Position numbers and translations under genes: made by a program
Part shown: positions 1 to 7,135 of the stretch, in pieces
Layout of the letters: every line of letters starts with the position of its first letter
Numbering within the stretch: position 1 is the stretch's first letter
The notes under the pieces: model-generated
Database searches by the model: none
Seen by the model: only the letters and a program-made list of their open reading frames with translations
What the model was told of the DNA's origin: nothing
Assembly: GCA_963575745.1 (NCBI GenBank)
Contig: CAUYUJ010004358.1
Location: 42,501 to 63,500 of the forward strand
DNA from: Prorocentrum cordatum
Lineage: Eukaryota; Sar; Dinophyceae; Prorocentrales; Prorocentraceae
DNA: 21,000 nucleotides
Reading direction: 5' to 3'

Positions 1-471
1 TCCCGATGGTTGTCCCGATGGTTGTCCCGATGGCTGTCCCGACGATTGCCCCGATGGTTGTCCGATGGTGTTCCCCATGGTTGTCCCGACGGCTGTCCCG
101 ATTGTTGACCCGATGGTTATACCGACGATTGTCCCGATGTTTGTCCCGATGGTTGCCCCGATGGTTGTCCCGATGTTTTCTCGATGGTTGTCCCTATGGT
201 TGTCCAGATGTATATAGTGATTGTCCCGATGGTGGTTGTCCTCATGGCTTACCCGATGGTTGCCCCGTGGTCGTCCCGTGGTTGTCCCGATGGTTGTCTC
301 ACGGTCGACCCGTGTTTGTCGCGATGTTGGTCCCGATGGTTGTCCCGATGGTTGTCCCGATTGTTTTCCCGATGGTTGTCTGGATTGTTGTCCCGATGGT
401 TGTCCTGATGGCTGCCCCGATGGTTGTCCCGATGGTTGTCCCGATGGCTGTCCCGACGGTTGTCCCGATGG
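1..471 (+). repeat. 12-bp satellite array, copy 1 (cut by window edge)
   Basis: This is a degenerate tandem array of a 12-bp unit, consensus GATGGTTGTCCC on the plus strand. Common variants are TGTCCC to TGCCCC, GAT to GAC and GGT to GGC. Some units are 11 bp (CCCGTGG or CCCGCGG in place of CCCGATGG). Because the unit is four codons long and contains no stop, most frames stay open and read as tetrapeptide repeats: DGCP, MVVP and SRWL on the plus strand, GTTI, GQPS and DNHR on the minus strand. These readings are by-products of the period. The array starts outside the window and ends sharply at linker B. The same satellite recurs as a much longer array at 4651-6298. Confidence 0.95.
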
Positions 472-745
472 ATACCTATACGACCACCCTGCGGGCGATA
501 AAGAGGTTGTGGGGGGGTGGGGCGAGGGGGGTGGCTCATGGCGACAACTGTGATGAACGTGGTGCTGATGGGCGATGATGGTGTGGATGACGTGGCGGAT
601 TTGTTTGTTCCTTCGCTTGGGCGACTTGCGTCGTTCGGTTTGCCGCTGCGCGACGCGGCACTCAGCCCGCGACGTCCCAGTCGACGACGGGTGCACTGGC
701 AAAGCCTGGTGCGTGCGTCCGGACCTCTCCTACCCTGGCTTGGGA
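472..745. repeat. Linker B, copy 1 (274-bp dispersed segment flanking the 12-bp satellite)
   Basis: This non-satellite segment begins ATACCTATACGACCACCCTG directly after the 12-bp array and aligns without gaps to 6306-6579. I count about 15 mismatches in 274 bases by hand. It contains a G-rich tract (about 510-537) and a GATGATGG-rich stretch. Homology to the second copy stops at TTGGGA, position 745. Beyond that point this copy continues into the Helitron remnant, while the other copy continues into 13-bp satellite. Both strands are open here, but no protein is recognised. Its identical placement at the end of two 12-bp arrays shows that array and linker were duplicated together. Confidence 0.9.
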
Positions 746-890
746 GTCGCGCTGGCAGCGCCTGGCGTCGACGAGCACCCTCCGCCCAGCGTCGGTGGAG
801 ACGACTGGCTGTGTGTGGCGGGCGGTGCCACTTGCCCAGCAGGGACACGGCTGCCAGATGCACTGGCAGCGCCTGGTGCCGCGTTGGCCT
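746..890. other. GC-rich spacer with repeated TGGCAGCGCCTGG motif
   Basis: The motif TGGCAGCGCCTGG or close variants occurs near 753 and 862, and again in the Helitron remnant near 2850, 3185 and 3270. A related version lies inside linker B. On the minus strand the stretch reads as Ala/Pro/Ser-rich low-complexity sequence in frame with the end of the Helitron remnant. It may therefore be an interdomain linker of the same dead gene. I could not place it further. Confidence 0.5.
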
Positions 891-1156
891 GACCGGACCT
901 CCGCCCGCGCGCGAGAGCCTGCGGCGCTGGCGAGACCTCCCCGTCCGAAATGACTTCCCACAGTCGGTTCCCGATCGCCTACCCGAAGTCACCGGCGACA
1001 GCTTCAGTCCGGCCGTGCTCCATCCACCTGACGAAACATGTCGGAGCGACCGGAGGGACATGGGAGGCGTCGCTGTCGGCCTCGCGCGTCGCGCCCACCT
1101 CCACGTCGTCGCCGGCCCACGCCTCGGCGGCGTCGCCCCGCCACTCAACTTCCGCA

Positions 1157-2482
1157 TCATATGGGTCGTTCGCCTTCAACCGTAAAGAGGCAGCCTTGAG
1201 TTAGGAGATGTCGACTTTGAATAAGGCCCGGCCCGCCGACTATCCCTTGGCGCCGGCAGAGCCCAGCGCGCGGGGGCGAACGTGCACCACAGGCGTGTCC
1301 GCAGGCGTGAGCGGCAGACTCTCGAGGAACTTGCTGAAAGTTGCAGATGCGGCCGACGTGCGCCAACTGACCCGTGCGAGGGATGGCGTGCACCTGCGCG
1401 AGCGGATGCACCAATGCCAATACCATTTCCTCGTGGTCCGAAAGCGCGGCCACCGGGTGCGCGAACTCGCCCACGCTGAAACCGAGCACTCTGGAGAACG
1501 CCTCCTCGCCGGCAGGGCCTGGCGGGGGAACGCCATCGAAGCGCTCATGCGCGATCGCGGGCCCATCGCCCCTCGGGGTGCACCAGACCGGACCCACCGC
1601 GAAGTCACGCATGCGCATCTCGCCGGCGGGGGGCGGGGGAACATGATCTTCGCCGACGTGCACGTGATATCCACCGCAAATCGCGATGATCCTCTTTCTC
1701 TCTGGGTCGCGCAATCTGCGGGCGATACTCTCGCGCCCCCCTGAAGGGCAGTTTGCCGCCAAGTAGCACTGCGCTTCCTCCGCCGACCCGGCTGCTTCCA
1801 GGCGCCACTGGTTCACGTGGCTTTTCTTGTCGGCCCTCGCGATGACGCTCGCGCCTGGGTCAAACCACGGAGCCCGCTGCGCCGTGAGCCCGCGCTGCGC
1901 GCACGAGAACTCGTACTCGGCAGGCAAATCATACCGCGCACGCCAGCACACCACGCACGTTGCCCACTGCGCGTCTTCCAGGCACCCGCACATTTGCGAG
2001 GTCAGCCTCCGCTGGTGTTCCTGGTCCAGCCCCGCGTGACACGGCGGTGAATGACTGGGGCCGTCCTGCTGGCAGAGCCTGGCAGACTCTTCCGCCGTCC
2101 GCTTCCAGCTGCCCTCCCTGCCGAGGACACCAGCACGCTCTGCCCTGGCGCTCTTCGGCATCACTGGCCTCCGATTCGCGCGAGGCGCCTCCCTGCGGGA
2201 TTTCAATACTCGATGCTTGCGATTTGCTCTCTCTGCGAAGTCCTCTTGGTATCGTTTCTTGCCCCACTTGGCAGCCGCCAGCTTCTTGCGGGGCGCGCGC
2301 TGAGGGCGCTCGTCGCGGATCTTGTCGCGGATGCAATCCTTGCGGAGCGCGCGCTGAGCGCGCCGCTTCCCAACGTTCTTCCGGCGCGCTGTCTGCGCAG
2401 ACAACCAGGCTGGTTTACGCAGCCGCGACGGTTTGCGAACGGCCCTCGGTCGTTCACGCGGCTTCGCTGGGTTTGGATCCAC
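1157..2482 (-). pseudogene. Longest surviving open segment (441 codons) of the Helitron remnant
   Basis: This uninterrupted frame covers the basic segment, the Cys motif and the conserved HPLAQVHAIPRTGQLAHVG block. The first half is unusually rich in Arg and Lys, in the manner of the charged N-terminal regions of Helitron proteins. After NFQQ the frame no longer follows the family; the correct continuation (KFLESLPLTPAD) lies one frame over, at 1337 and below. The residues read beyond the shift, ending at 1157, are therefore out of frame and should not be annotated as protein. The methionine at 2482 is only the first ATG after an upstream frame break and is not a credible native start. Confidence 0.65.
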
Positions 2483-2810
2483 TGCGGACGCGCTGTCAGA
2501 GACTGGCGCGTCGCCTGCTTCTCGGCCCGGGGAACCTGGAAGAAGGGGGCTATGCCAACCTGCCCTCTGAGGGCTCGACGACAGGCCGAGCGGAGAAGCC
2601 TCGTGGACTGTCGGGTGTCCCTAGCTGCGACCCCCGACGAGGCCGCCAGCGCGCACGCGACTCTTTCTCGTTCATGTTCTGCACGTCGGTCGAGGTGGCA
2701 CGGGCCGCCCCCGCAACCGGGCGCTGTGTCGCGGCGGCGGGAACGGGCGATTTAACCCGCGCCTGGCTCGGGCTGGCAGTGCGAGACCCCGACGCGGGGG
2801 CTCGCGTGAA

Positions 2811-3300
2811 GCTGCTGGCGCCGCCAGGTCGGAGCTGGCGGCGCCTGGCTCGCTCGCGCCCGCCCGGGAGTGCTGTCGCTGCGGGGCCTGCGGGAGGGCG
2901 CGACAGCGCGCCGCCCGGAGCGCCTGCGAGCTCTTTGCGTTCTCCCGAGTCCCGACCCCCAACGACGTCGCCAGCGCACGCAACTCATTCCGGTTCATGT
3001 CCCGCACGTCGCTGGAGGTGACATCGGCCGCCCCCGCGACCGGTTTCCGTGCAACCGTGGCGGGGGCGGACGGCGCTACCTGCGCCTGGCTCAAACTGGA
3101 AGAGCCGGACCCGCCCGCGCGCGCACCAGGCGCCCCCACCGACGCGGGCCCGCGTGAAACGGACGGCGCGGCCAGGCCGGAGATGGCAGCGCCTGGCTCG
3201 CCCACGCGCGCCGGGGCCTGCGTCGACGCGGACCCATGCGAAACTGACGGCGCCGCCAGGTCGGAGCTGGCAGCGCCTGGCTCGCCCGCGCGCGCCGGGG
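2811..3300. repeat. 84-bp coding-type minisatellite inside the Helitron remnant
   Basis: A block reading GEPGAASSDLAAPS on the minus strand occurs three times: near 2811-2871, from 3159 and from 3243. The last two are spaced 84 bp apart, a multiple of three. The DNA shared by the copies includes GCCAGGYCGGAGMTGGC followed by RGCGCCTGGCTCGC. In-frame spacing and retained Ala/Pro/Ser composition suggest expansion of a flexible linker while the protein was still under selection. Confidence 0.7.
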
Positions 3301-3512
3301 AAGGCTGCCGCTGAGCGGCCTCCCGCAGCTTGCAATCCTCGCGCGCGTCTTTGACTGCGCGCCACTGCGTCGGCGCCCGGCTTCCTGGCGGGGGCTCCAA
3401 GACTGGCAGCGTACTTCATGAGTTCCGCCTTCTTCGCGTCATCCACGCGGCCCCCCACCTCGTGGATAGCCTGGCCGCAGATATCCGCGAAAAGGGCGCC
3501 CTGGGGGGGTAG

Positions 3513-3749
3513 CGCGACCGCAATGGGCGCCTTGAGCCGGAGGAAGAGGACAGTGAGGGGCAAGAAAAGGAGGAGGAGGCGGAGGAGGAAGAGAAGGAGG
3601 AGGAGGAGGAGGAGGAGGAGGAGGAGGCGGATGAAGATGAAGACGGTCATGATGATGATGGTGATGGTGGTGATGACGATGCGGAGATGCTGATAAATGC
3701 AAGTTCACACAAGCAGGGGAACTGGAAGGACGGCGTGGCCAATAAATGA
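3513..3749 (+). other. Acidic open stretch without a start codon (possible exon, more likely microsatellite)
   Basis: The plus-strand frame between the TAG at 3510 and the TGA at 3747 reads about 78 codons dominated by Glu and Asp. A Glu-rich run comes first, then an Asp/Gly-rich run with one His. No in-frame ATG precedes the acidic run. The underlying DNA is a (GAG)n microsatellite followed by GAT/GAC-rich sequence, and this alone would give such a reading. It could be an exon of an acidic protein, but nothing else supports that. Confidence 0.25.
3537..3640. repeat. (GGA)n purine-rich microsatellite
   Basis: The plus strand is a near-perfect polypurine tract of GGA/GAG trinucleotides with a few GCG and AAG interruptions. 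It passes into GATGAAGAT and GATGATGATGGTGATGG repeats up to about 3690. The minus strand is correspondingly polypyrimidine. Such mirror-like purine tracts can form triplex DNA; that is a general property and not something shown here. Confidence 0.9.
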
Positions 3750-3832
3750 CGGCATTGATGTGTCCTTTGACGACTAAGTGGTCCAAAAACGGCACCCCCC
3801 GGCCCACGATGCCAAATGAAAGTGGCCGCCAT
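3739..3832 (-). pseudogene. Possible scrap of a Tc1/mariner-type transposase
   Basis: On the minus strand, MAATFIW (3832-3812) is followed one frame over by GIVGRGVPFLDHLVVKGHINA and then VIYW (to about 3739). The spacing resembles the DDE-domain segment of Tc1/mariner transposases, where a VMVWG-like strand is followed by a glycine, hydrophobics, a G-x-hydrophobic-NA pair and a tyrosine. Only about 30 residues fit, a frameshift must be assumed, and no catalytic Asp with family context is visible. The similarity could be chance. Confidence 0.25.
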
Positions 3833-4021
3833 CCTCTGAGGGGGGAGGAGAGGAGGAGGGAGGCGATGAATGGCAATCGAGCCTTCGTCCTAGCAAGAAG
3901 GCGGCGAGCTGACCAACTTGCGTCGCATGGCCTGACCTTTGGGCCGAACTAAAGATCTAAGTAATTAGGTTAGATATTAAAAAAAACGGAAAAAGAACGA
4001 TACGAGGAGGAGAAGCCAGAC
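3833..4021. other. Unassigned spacer
   Basis: This stretch is moderately purine-rich up to about 3865. It then becomes more AT-rich around 3950-3990 (TTAGGTTAGATATT followed by an A run). I see no gene, repeat or RNA in it. It abuts the 13-bp satellite. Confidence 0.5.
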
Positions 4022-4430
4022 AATGTGTCCCATGATGAGCAACCATGATTGTGTCCCATGATGAGCAACCATGATGAATAACCATGATGAGCAACCGACG
4101 GGGCAATAATGAGCAACCATGATGAGCAACCATGATGGGCAACCATGATGGGCAACCAGCGGGACAATGATGAACAACCATGATGAGCAACCGGCGGGGC
4201 AATGATGAGCAACCATGATGAGCAACCCTGATGAGCAACCATGATGAGCAACCACCGGGACAATGATGAGCAAACATGATGAGCAGCGCCGGCAGGACAA
4301 TGATGAGCAACCATGATGAACAACCATGATGAGCAACCGGCGGGACAATGATGAGCAACCATGATGAGCAACCAGCGGGACAATGATGAGCAACCATGAT
4401 GAGCAACCACGATGAGCAACCGTGATGAGC
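4022..4430. repeat. 13-bp satellite array (ATGATGAGCAACC)
   Basis: The 13-bp unit ATGATGAGCAACC is tandemly repeated. At irregular intervals it is interrupted by a 9-12-bp insert of the type GGCGGGACA or AGCGGGACA, so higher-order units of one to four 13-mers are visible. Three units make 13 codons, and the minus strand therefore reads MVAHHGCSSWLLI repeatedly in all frames. The reverse complement of the unit plus its insert contains ATGGTTG and TTGTCCCG, the two halves of the 12-bp satellite unit. The two satellites therefore look related but lie in opposite orientation. Confidence 0.93.
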
Positions 4431-4650
4431 AACCGGCGGGCAACCGACGGGACAACGTGGGCTGCCACTTGACAAGACCAGGGGGGGGGCCTCTGTGTTG
4501 GCGGACACCTAGCGACAGCATGGTGAATTCCTCTCGCTGGCCCACGCAGCTTCGCCTCGCCCGCGCGCACGGCACGAGCGCGAACTCGAAACCCGATTTC
4601 CCGGCGGGGGGGCTCCGTCACACTGCGACCTCACCCCCCGACCTCCGATA
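4431..4650. repeat. Linker A, copy 1
   Basis: This 220-bp segment runs from AACCGGCGGGCAACCGACGG to CCTCCGATA. It is repeated at 6608-6829 with scattered substitutions and a small length difference. Both copies carry a long G run, GTGTTGGCGGAC, the GTGAATTCCTCTCGCTGGCC core and a GGCGGGGGG tract. Here it joins the 13-bp satellite to the start of the large 12-bp array. The minus strand is open through most of both copies (a shared stretch reads VGQREEFT), but I recognise no protein. Confidence 0.9.
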
Positions 4651-6298
4651 ATGGTTGTCCCGATGGTTGTGCCGATGGTTGTCACGATGGTTGTCCCGAT
4701 GGCTGACCCGATGGTCGTCCCGTGGTTGTCCCGTGGTTTTCCCGATGGTTGTGCCGCGGTTGACCCGTGGTTGTCTCCATGGTTGACCCGTGGTTGGACC
4801 CGCGGTTGACCCGTGGTTGTCCCGACGGTTGTCCCGATTGTTGACCAGATGGTTATACCGACGGTTGTCCCGATGTTTGTCCCGATGGTTGTCCCGATGG
4901 TTGTCCCGATGGTTGTCCCGCGGTTGCCCCGACGATTGTCTCGACTGTTGTCCCGGTTGTTGTCCCGATGGTTGCCCCGATGGTTGTCCCGATTGTTGCC
5001 CCGATGGTTGTCCCGATGGTTGTCCCGATGGTTGCCCCGATGGTTGTCCCGATGGTTTCTCGATGGTTGTCCAAATGGTTGCCCCGATGGTTGCCCCGAT
5101 GGTTGTCCTCATGGTTGTCCCGATGGTTGCCCCGATGGTTGCCCCGATGGTTGTCCCAATGGTTGCCCCAGAGGTTATCCCGATGGTTGTCCCGATCCGA
5201 TGGTTTCTCGATGGTTGTCCCTATGGTTGTACCGATGGTTGCCCCGATGGTCGTCCCGATGGTTGTCCCGATGGTTGTCCAGATGGTTGTCCCGATGGTT
5301 GTCCCCATGGTTGTCCCGGTGGTTGTCCCGGTGGTTGTCCCGATGGTTGCCCCGATGATTGTCCCCGTGGTTGCCCCGATGGTTGTCCCGATGGCTGTCC
5401 CGATGGTTGCCCCGATGGTTCTCTCGATGGTTGCCCCTATGGTTGTCCCGATGGTTGTCCCCATGGTTATCCCGATGTTTGTCCCGATGGCTTCTCGATG
5501 GTTGCCCCTATGGTTGTCCCGATGGTTGTCTCGATGGTTGTCCCAATGGCAGCCCCGCTGGTTGCGCCGATGGTTGCCCCGACGGTTGCCCCGATGGTTG
5601 TCCCGGCGGTTGTCCCGATGGTTGCCCCGACGGTTATCCTGGTGGCTGTCCCGGTGGTTGTCCCGCGGCTGTCCCGCGGTTGTTCCGCGGTTGTCCCGTG
5701 GTTGTCCCGATGGTTGTCCCGATGGTTGTCCCGCGTTTGTCCCGACGATTGTCTCGACTGTTCTCCCGATTGTTGCCCCGATGGTTGCCCCGATGGTTGT
5801 CCCGACGGTTGCCCCGATGGTTGTGCCGATGGTTGTCCCGATGGTTGTCCCCATGCTTGTCCCAATGGTTGCCCCGATGGATGTCCGGATGGTTGCACCA
5901 ATGGTTGCCCCGATGGTTGTCCTCATGGTTGTCCCGATGGTTGCCCCGATGGCTGCCACCATGGTTGTCCCGATGGTTGCCCCGATGGTCGCCCCCATTG
6001 TTGTTCGCATGGTTGCCCCGATGGCTGTCCCGATGGTTGTCCCGATGGTTGTCCCGGTGGTTTCTCGAGGTGCCCCGATGGTTGTCCGGATGGTTGTCCC
6101 GATGGTTGTCCTCGCGGCTGTCCCGATGGTTGTCCCGTGGTTGTGCCGTGGTTGTCCCGATGGTTGCCCCGATGGTTGCCCCGACGGTTGCCCCGATGGT
6201 AGTCCCGACGGTGGACCCGATGTTTGTCTCGATGGTTGCCCCGATGGTTGTCCCGATGGTTGCCCCGACGGTTGTCTCGATCGATGTCCCGGGAGATA
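4651..6298 (+). repeat. 12-bp satellite array, copy 2 (1.65 kb)
   Basis: About 137 units of the GATGGTTGTCCC satellite follow linker A directly. A distinctive variant, GATGGTTTCTCGATGG with nearby CCCTATGG, recurs near 5051, 5198, 5415, 5487 and 6057. The same signature occurs near 172 in copy 1, so older higher-order units can be traced. Scattered 11-bp units change the frame several times, and no single frame spans the array. Long open frames of 470, 443 and 314 codons on the plus strand and 635 on the minus strand are consequences of a stop-free 12-bp unit. I do not call a gene here. Confidence 0.95.
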
Positions 6299-6305
6299 GG
6301 TAAAT

Positions 6306-6579
6306 ATACCTATACGACCACCCTGCGGGTGATAAGGAGGTTGTGGGGGGGTGGGGGGAGGGGGGCGGCTCATGACGACAACTGTGATGAACGTGGTGCT
6401 GATGGGCGATGATGGTGTGGATGACGTGGCGGATTTTTTTGTTCTTTCGCTTGGGCGACTTGTGTCGTTCGGTTTGCCGCTGCGCGACGCGGCACTCAGC
6501 CCACGACGTCCCAGTCGACGATGGGTGCACTGGCAGTGCCTGGTGCGTGCGTCCGCACCTCTACTATCCTGGCTTGGGA
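6306..6579. repeat. Linker B, copy 2
   Basis: This is a gap-free match to 472-745, at about 94-95% identity by hand count. It again follows the 12-bp array, separated only by a short ATAGGTAAAT junction. It ends at TTGGGA and is joined immediately to two 13-bp satellite units. In the other copy the same endpoint is joined to the Helitron remnant, so 745/6579 is a true breakpoint. Confidence 0.92.
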
Positions 6580-6607
6580 ACAACCATGATGAGCAACCAT
6601 GATGAGC
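6580..6607. repeat. Short 13-bp satellite remnant (two units)
   Basis: Two near-perfect CAACCATGATGAG units sit between linker B and linker A. They are a contracted version of the array at 4022-4430 in the equivalent position, and show that this array varies strongly in length between copies of the composite repeat. Confidence 0.88.
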
Positions 6608-6829
6608 AACCGGCGGGCAACCGACGGGACAATGTGAGCTACCGCTTGACAAGGCCGGGGGGGGAAAACATTTGTGTTGGCGGACCCCTAGCGACAGCAG
6701 GGTGAATTCCTCTCGCTGGCCCACGCAACTTCGCTTCGCCCGCACGCGCGGCACGAGCACGAACTCGAAACTCGACTTCCTGGCGGGGGGACTCCGTTAC
6801 ACTGCGATCACACCCCCAAACCTCCGATA
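6608..6829. repeat. Linker A, copy 2
   Basis: This 222-bp segment is homologous to 4431-4650 and ends at the same CCTCCGATA. In copy 1 that sequence is followed by the 12-bp satellite. Here it is followed by GATA/GATG-type tetranucleotide repeats, so the composite unit is broken at this point. Confidence 0.9.
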
Positions 6830-6959
6830 GACTGATTGATGGATAGATCGGATAGATAGATGGATTGGTTGGTTGGTAGATAGATAGGTAGACGGATTGA
6901 TGTGCCGATTCGACAAATTGATAGATGAATAGGTATATGGATGGATCGATAAGAACATG

Positions 6960-6961
<2 letters not shown>
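6830..6961. repeat. Degenerate GATA/GATG/GGTT tetranucleotide tract
   Basis: The sequence is built from GATA, GATG, GATT and GGTT tetramers (for example ATAGATAGATGG and TTGGTTGGTTGG). It has few long pure runs, is replaced by a pure AT run at its right end, and contains no gene. Confidence 0.85.

Positions 6962-7008
<47 letters not shown>
6962..7008. repeat. (AT)n microsatellite
   Basis: This is an uninterrupted alternating AT run of about 47 bases, self-complementary and able to extrude a cruciform. Similar runs occur at 7999-8045 and 19017-19051. Confidence 0.97.
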
Positions 7009-7010
<2 letters not shown>

Positions 7011-7113
7011 TTAGATAGAAGCAAGCGGGAACACGTGGTATGAATTTGCCCGCGCGCCTTGGTGGCGGCAAATGGGAGCCATCGCGCATCGACCGCCTCC
7101 CCCTTCCCCCCCC
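7009..7113. other. Unassigned spacer
   Basis: This mixed-composition sequence ends in a C-rich stretch (about 7096-7113). The C-rich stretch is the complement of the G-rich part of linker B, consistent with an inverted linker B fragment just to the right. Confidence 0.45.
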
Positions 7114-7135
7114 AACCTCCTTATCACCCGCAGGG
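7114..7135 (-). repeat. Inverted 22-bp fragment of linker B
   Basis: The 22 bases are the exact reverse complement of 6321-6342. The C-rich sequence to the left mirrors the G-rich part of linker B. The match to the other linker copy (487-508) has two differences. It marks a small inverted piece of the composite repeat outside the main block. Confidence 0.75.

Larger units (their letters stand above)
890..3535 (-). pseudogene. Decayed N-terminal half of a Helitron Rep/helicase-type transposon protein
   Basis: Helitrons are rolling-circle transposons whose single large protein carries an N-terminal region, a HUH Rep nuclease and a PIF1-type helicase. Reading the minus strand downward from about 3535, I see three degenerate ELxxxAxSLG-type motifs (about 3440, 2960 and 2650) separated by Ala/Pro/Ser-rich spacers. 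Next comes a Lys/Arg-rich stretch (about 2480-2150), then a Cys segment CVVCWRARYDLPAEYEF (about 1950-1900). The diagnostic block follows: ALSDHEEMVLALVHP, then QVHAIPRTGQLAHVGRICNF (about 1450-1340), continued by FLESLPLTPADTPVV, FKVDIS, LKANDPYDAEVEWRG and DDVEVGATREAD (to about 1080). This order matches my memory of the region before Helitron_like_N (DUF6570-like) in algal Helitrons. Lesions: a frameshift near 3372, another near 2700-2630, one just after the ICNF block (about 1332-1340), in-frame TAG and TAA codons near 1240 and 1207, and a further TAG near 965. The HUH and helicase domains are absent, so this is a truncated fossil. Family assignment is fairly secure; the exact ends are not. 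Confidence 0.72.

Noticed and set aside
1-471. CRISPR-like repeat array
   Set aside because: The repeats are directly adjacent 12-mers without unique spacers.
2985-3650. Minus-strand start at 3650 with a poly-leucine signal-like N-terminus for the Helitron protein
   Set aside because: The leucines come from the antisense (GGA)n microsatellite. The Helitron-like sequence begins only at about 3535 and is already frame-broken.
4853-6760. A 635-codon minus-strand frame with GTTI/GATI tetrapeptide repeats resembling a repeat-rich or ice-binding protein
   Set aside because: It is the reading of the stop-free 12-bp satellite plus linkers B and A. Other frames are open over the same DNA, and the variants are nonsynonymous in this frame.
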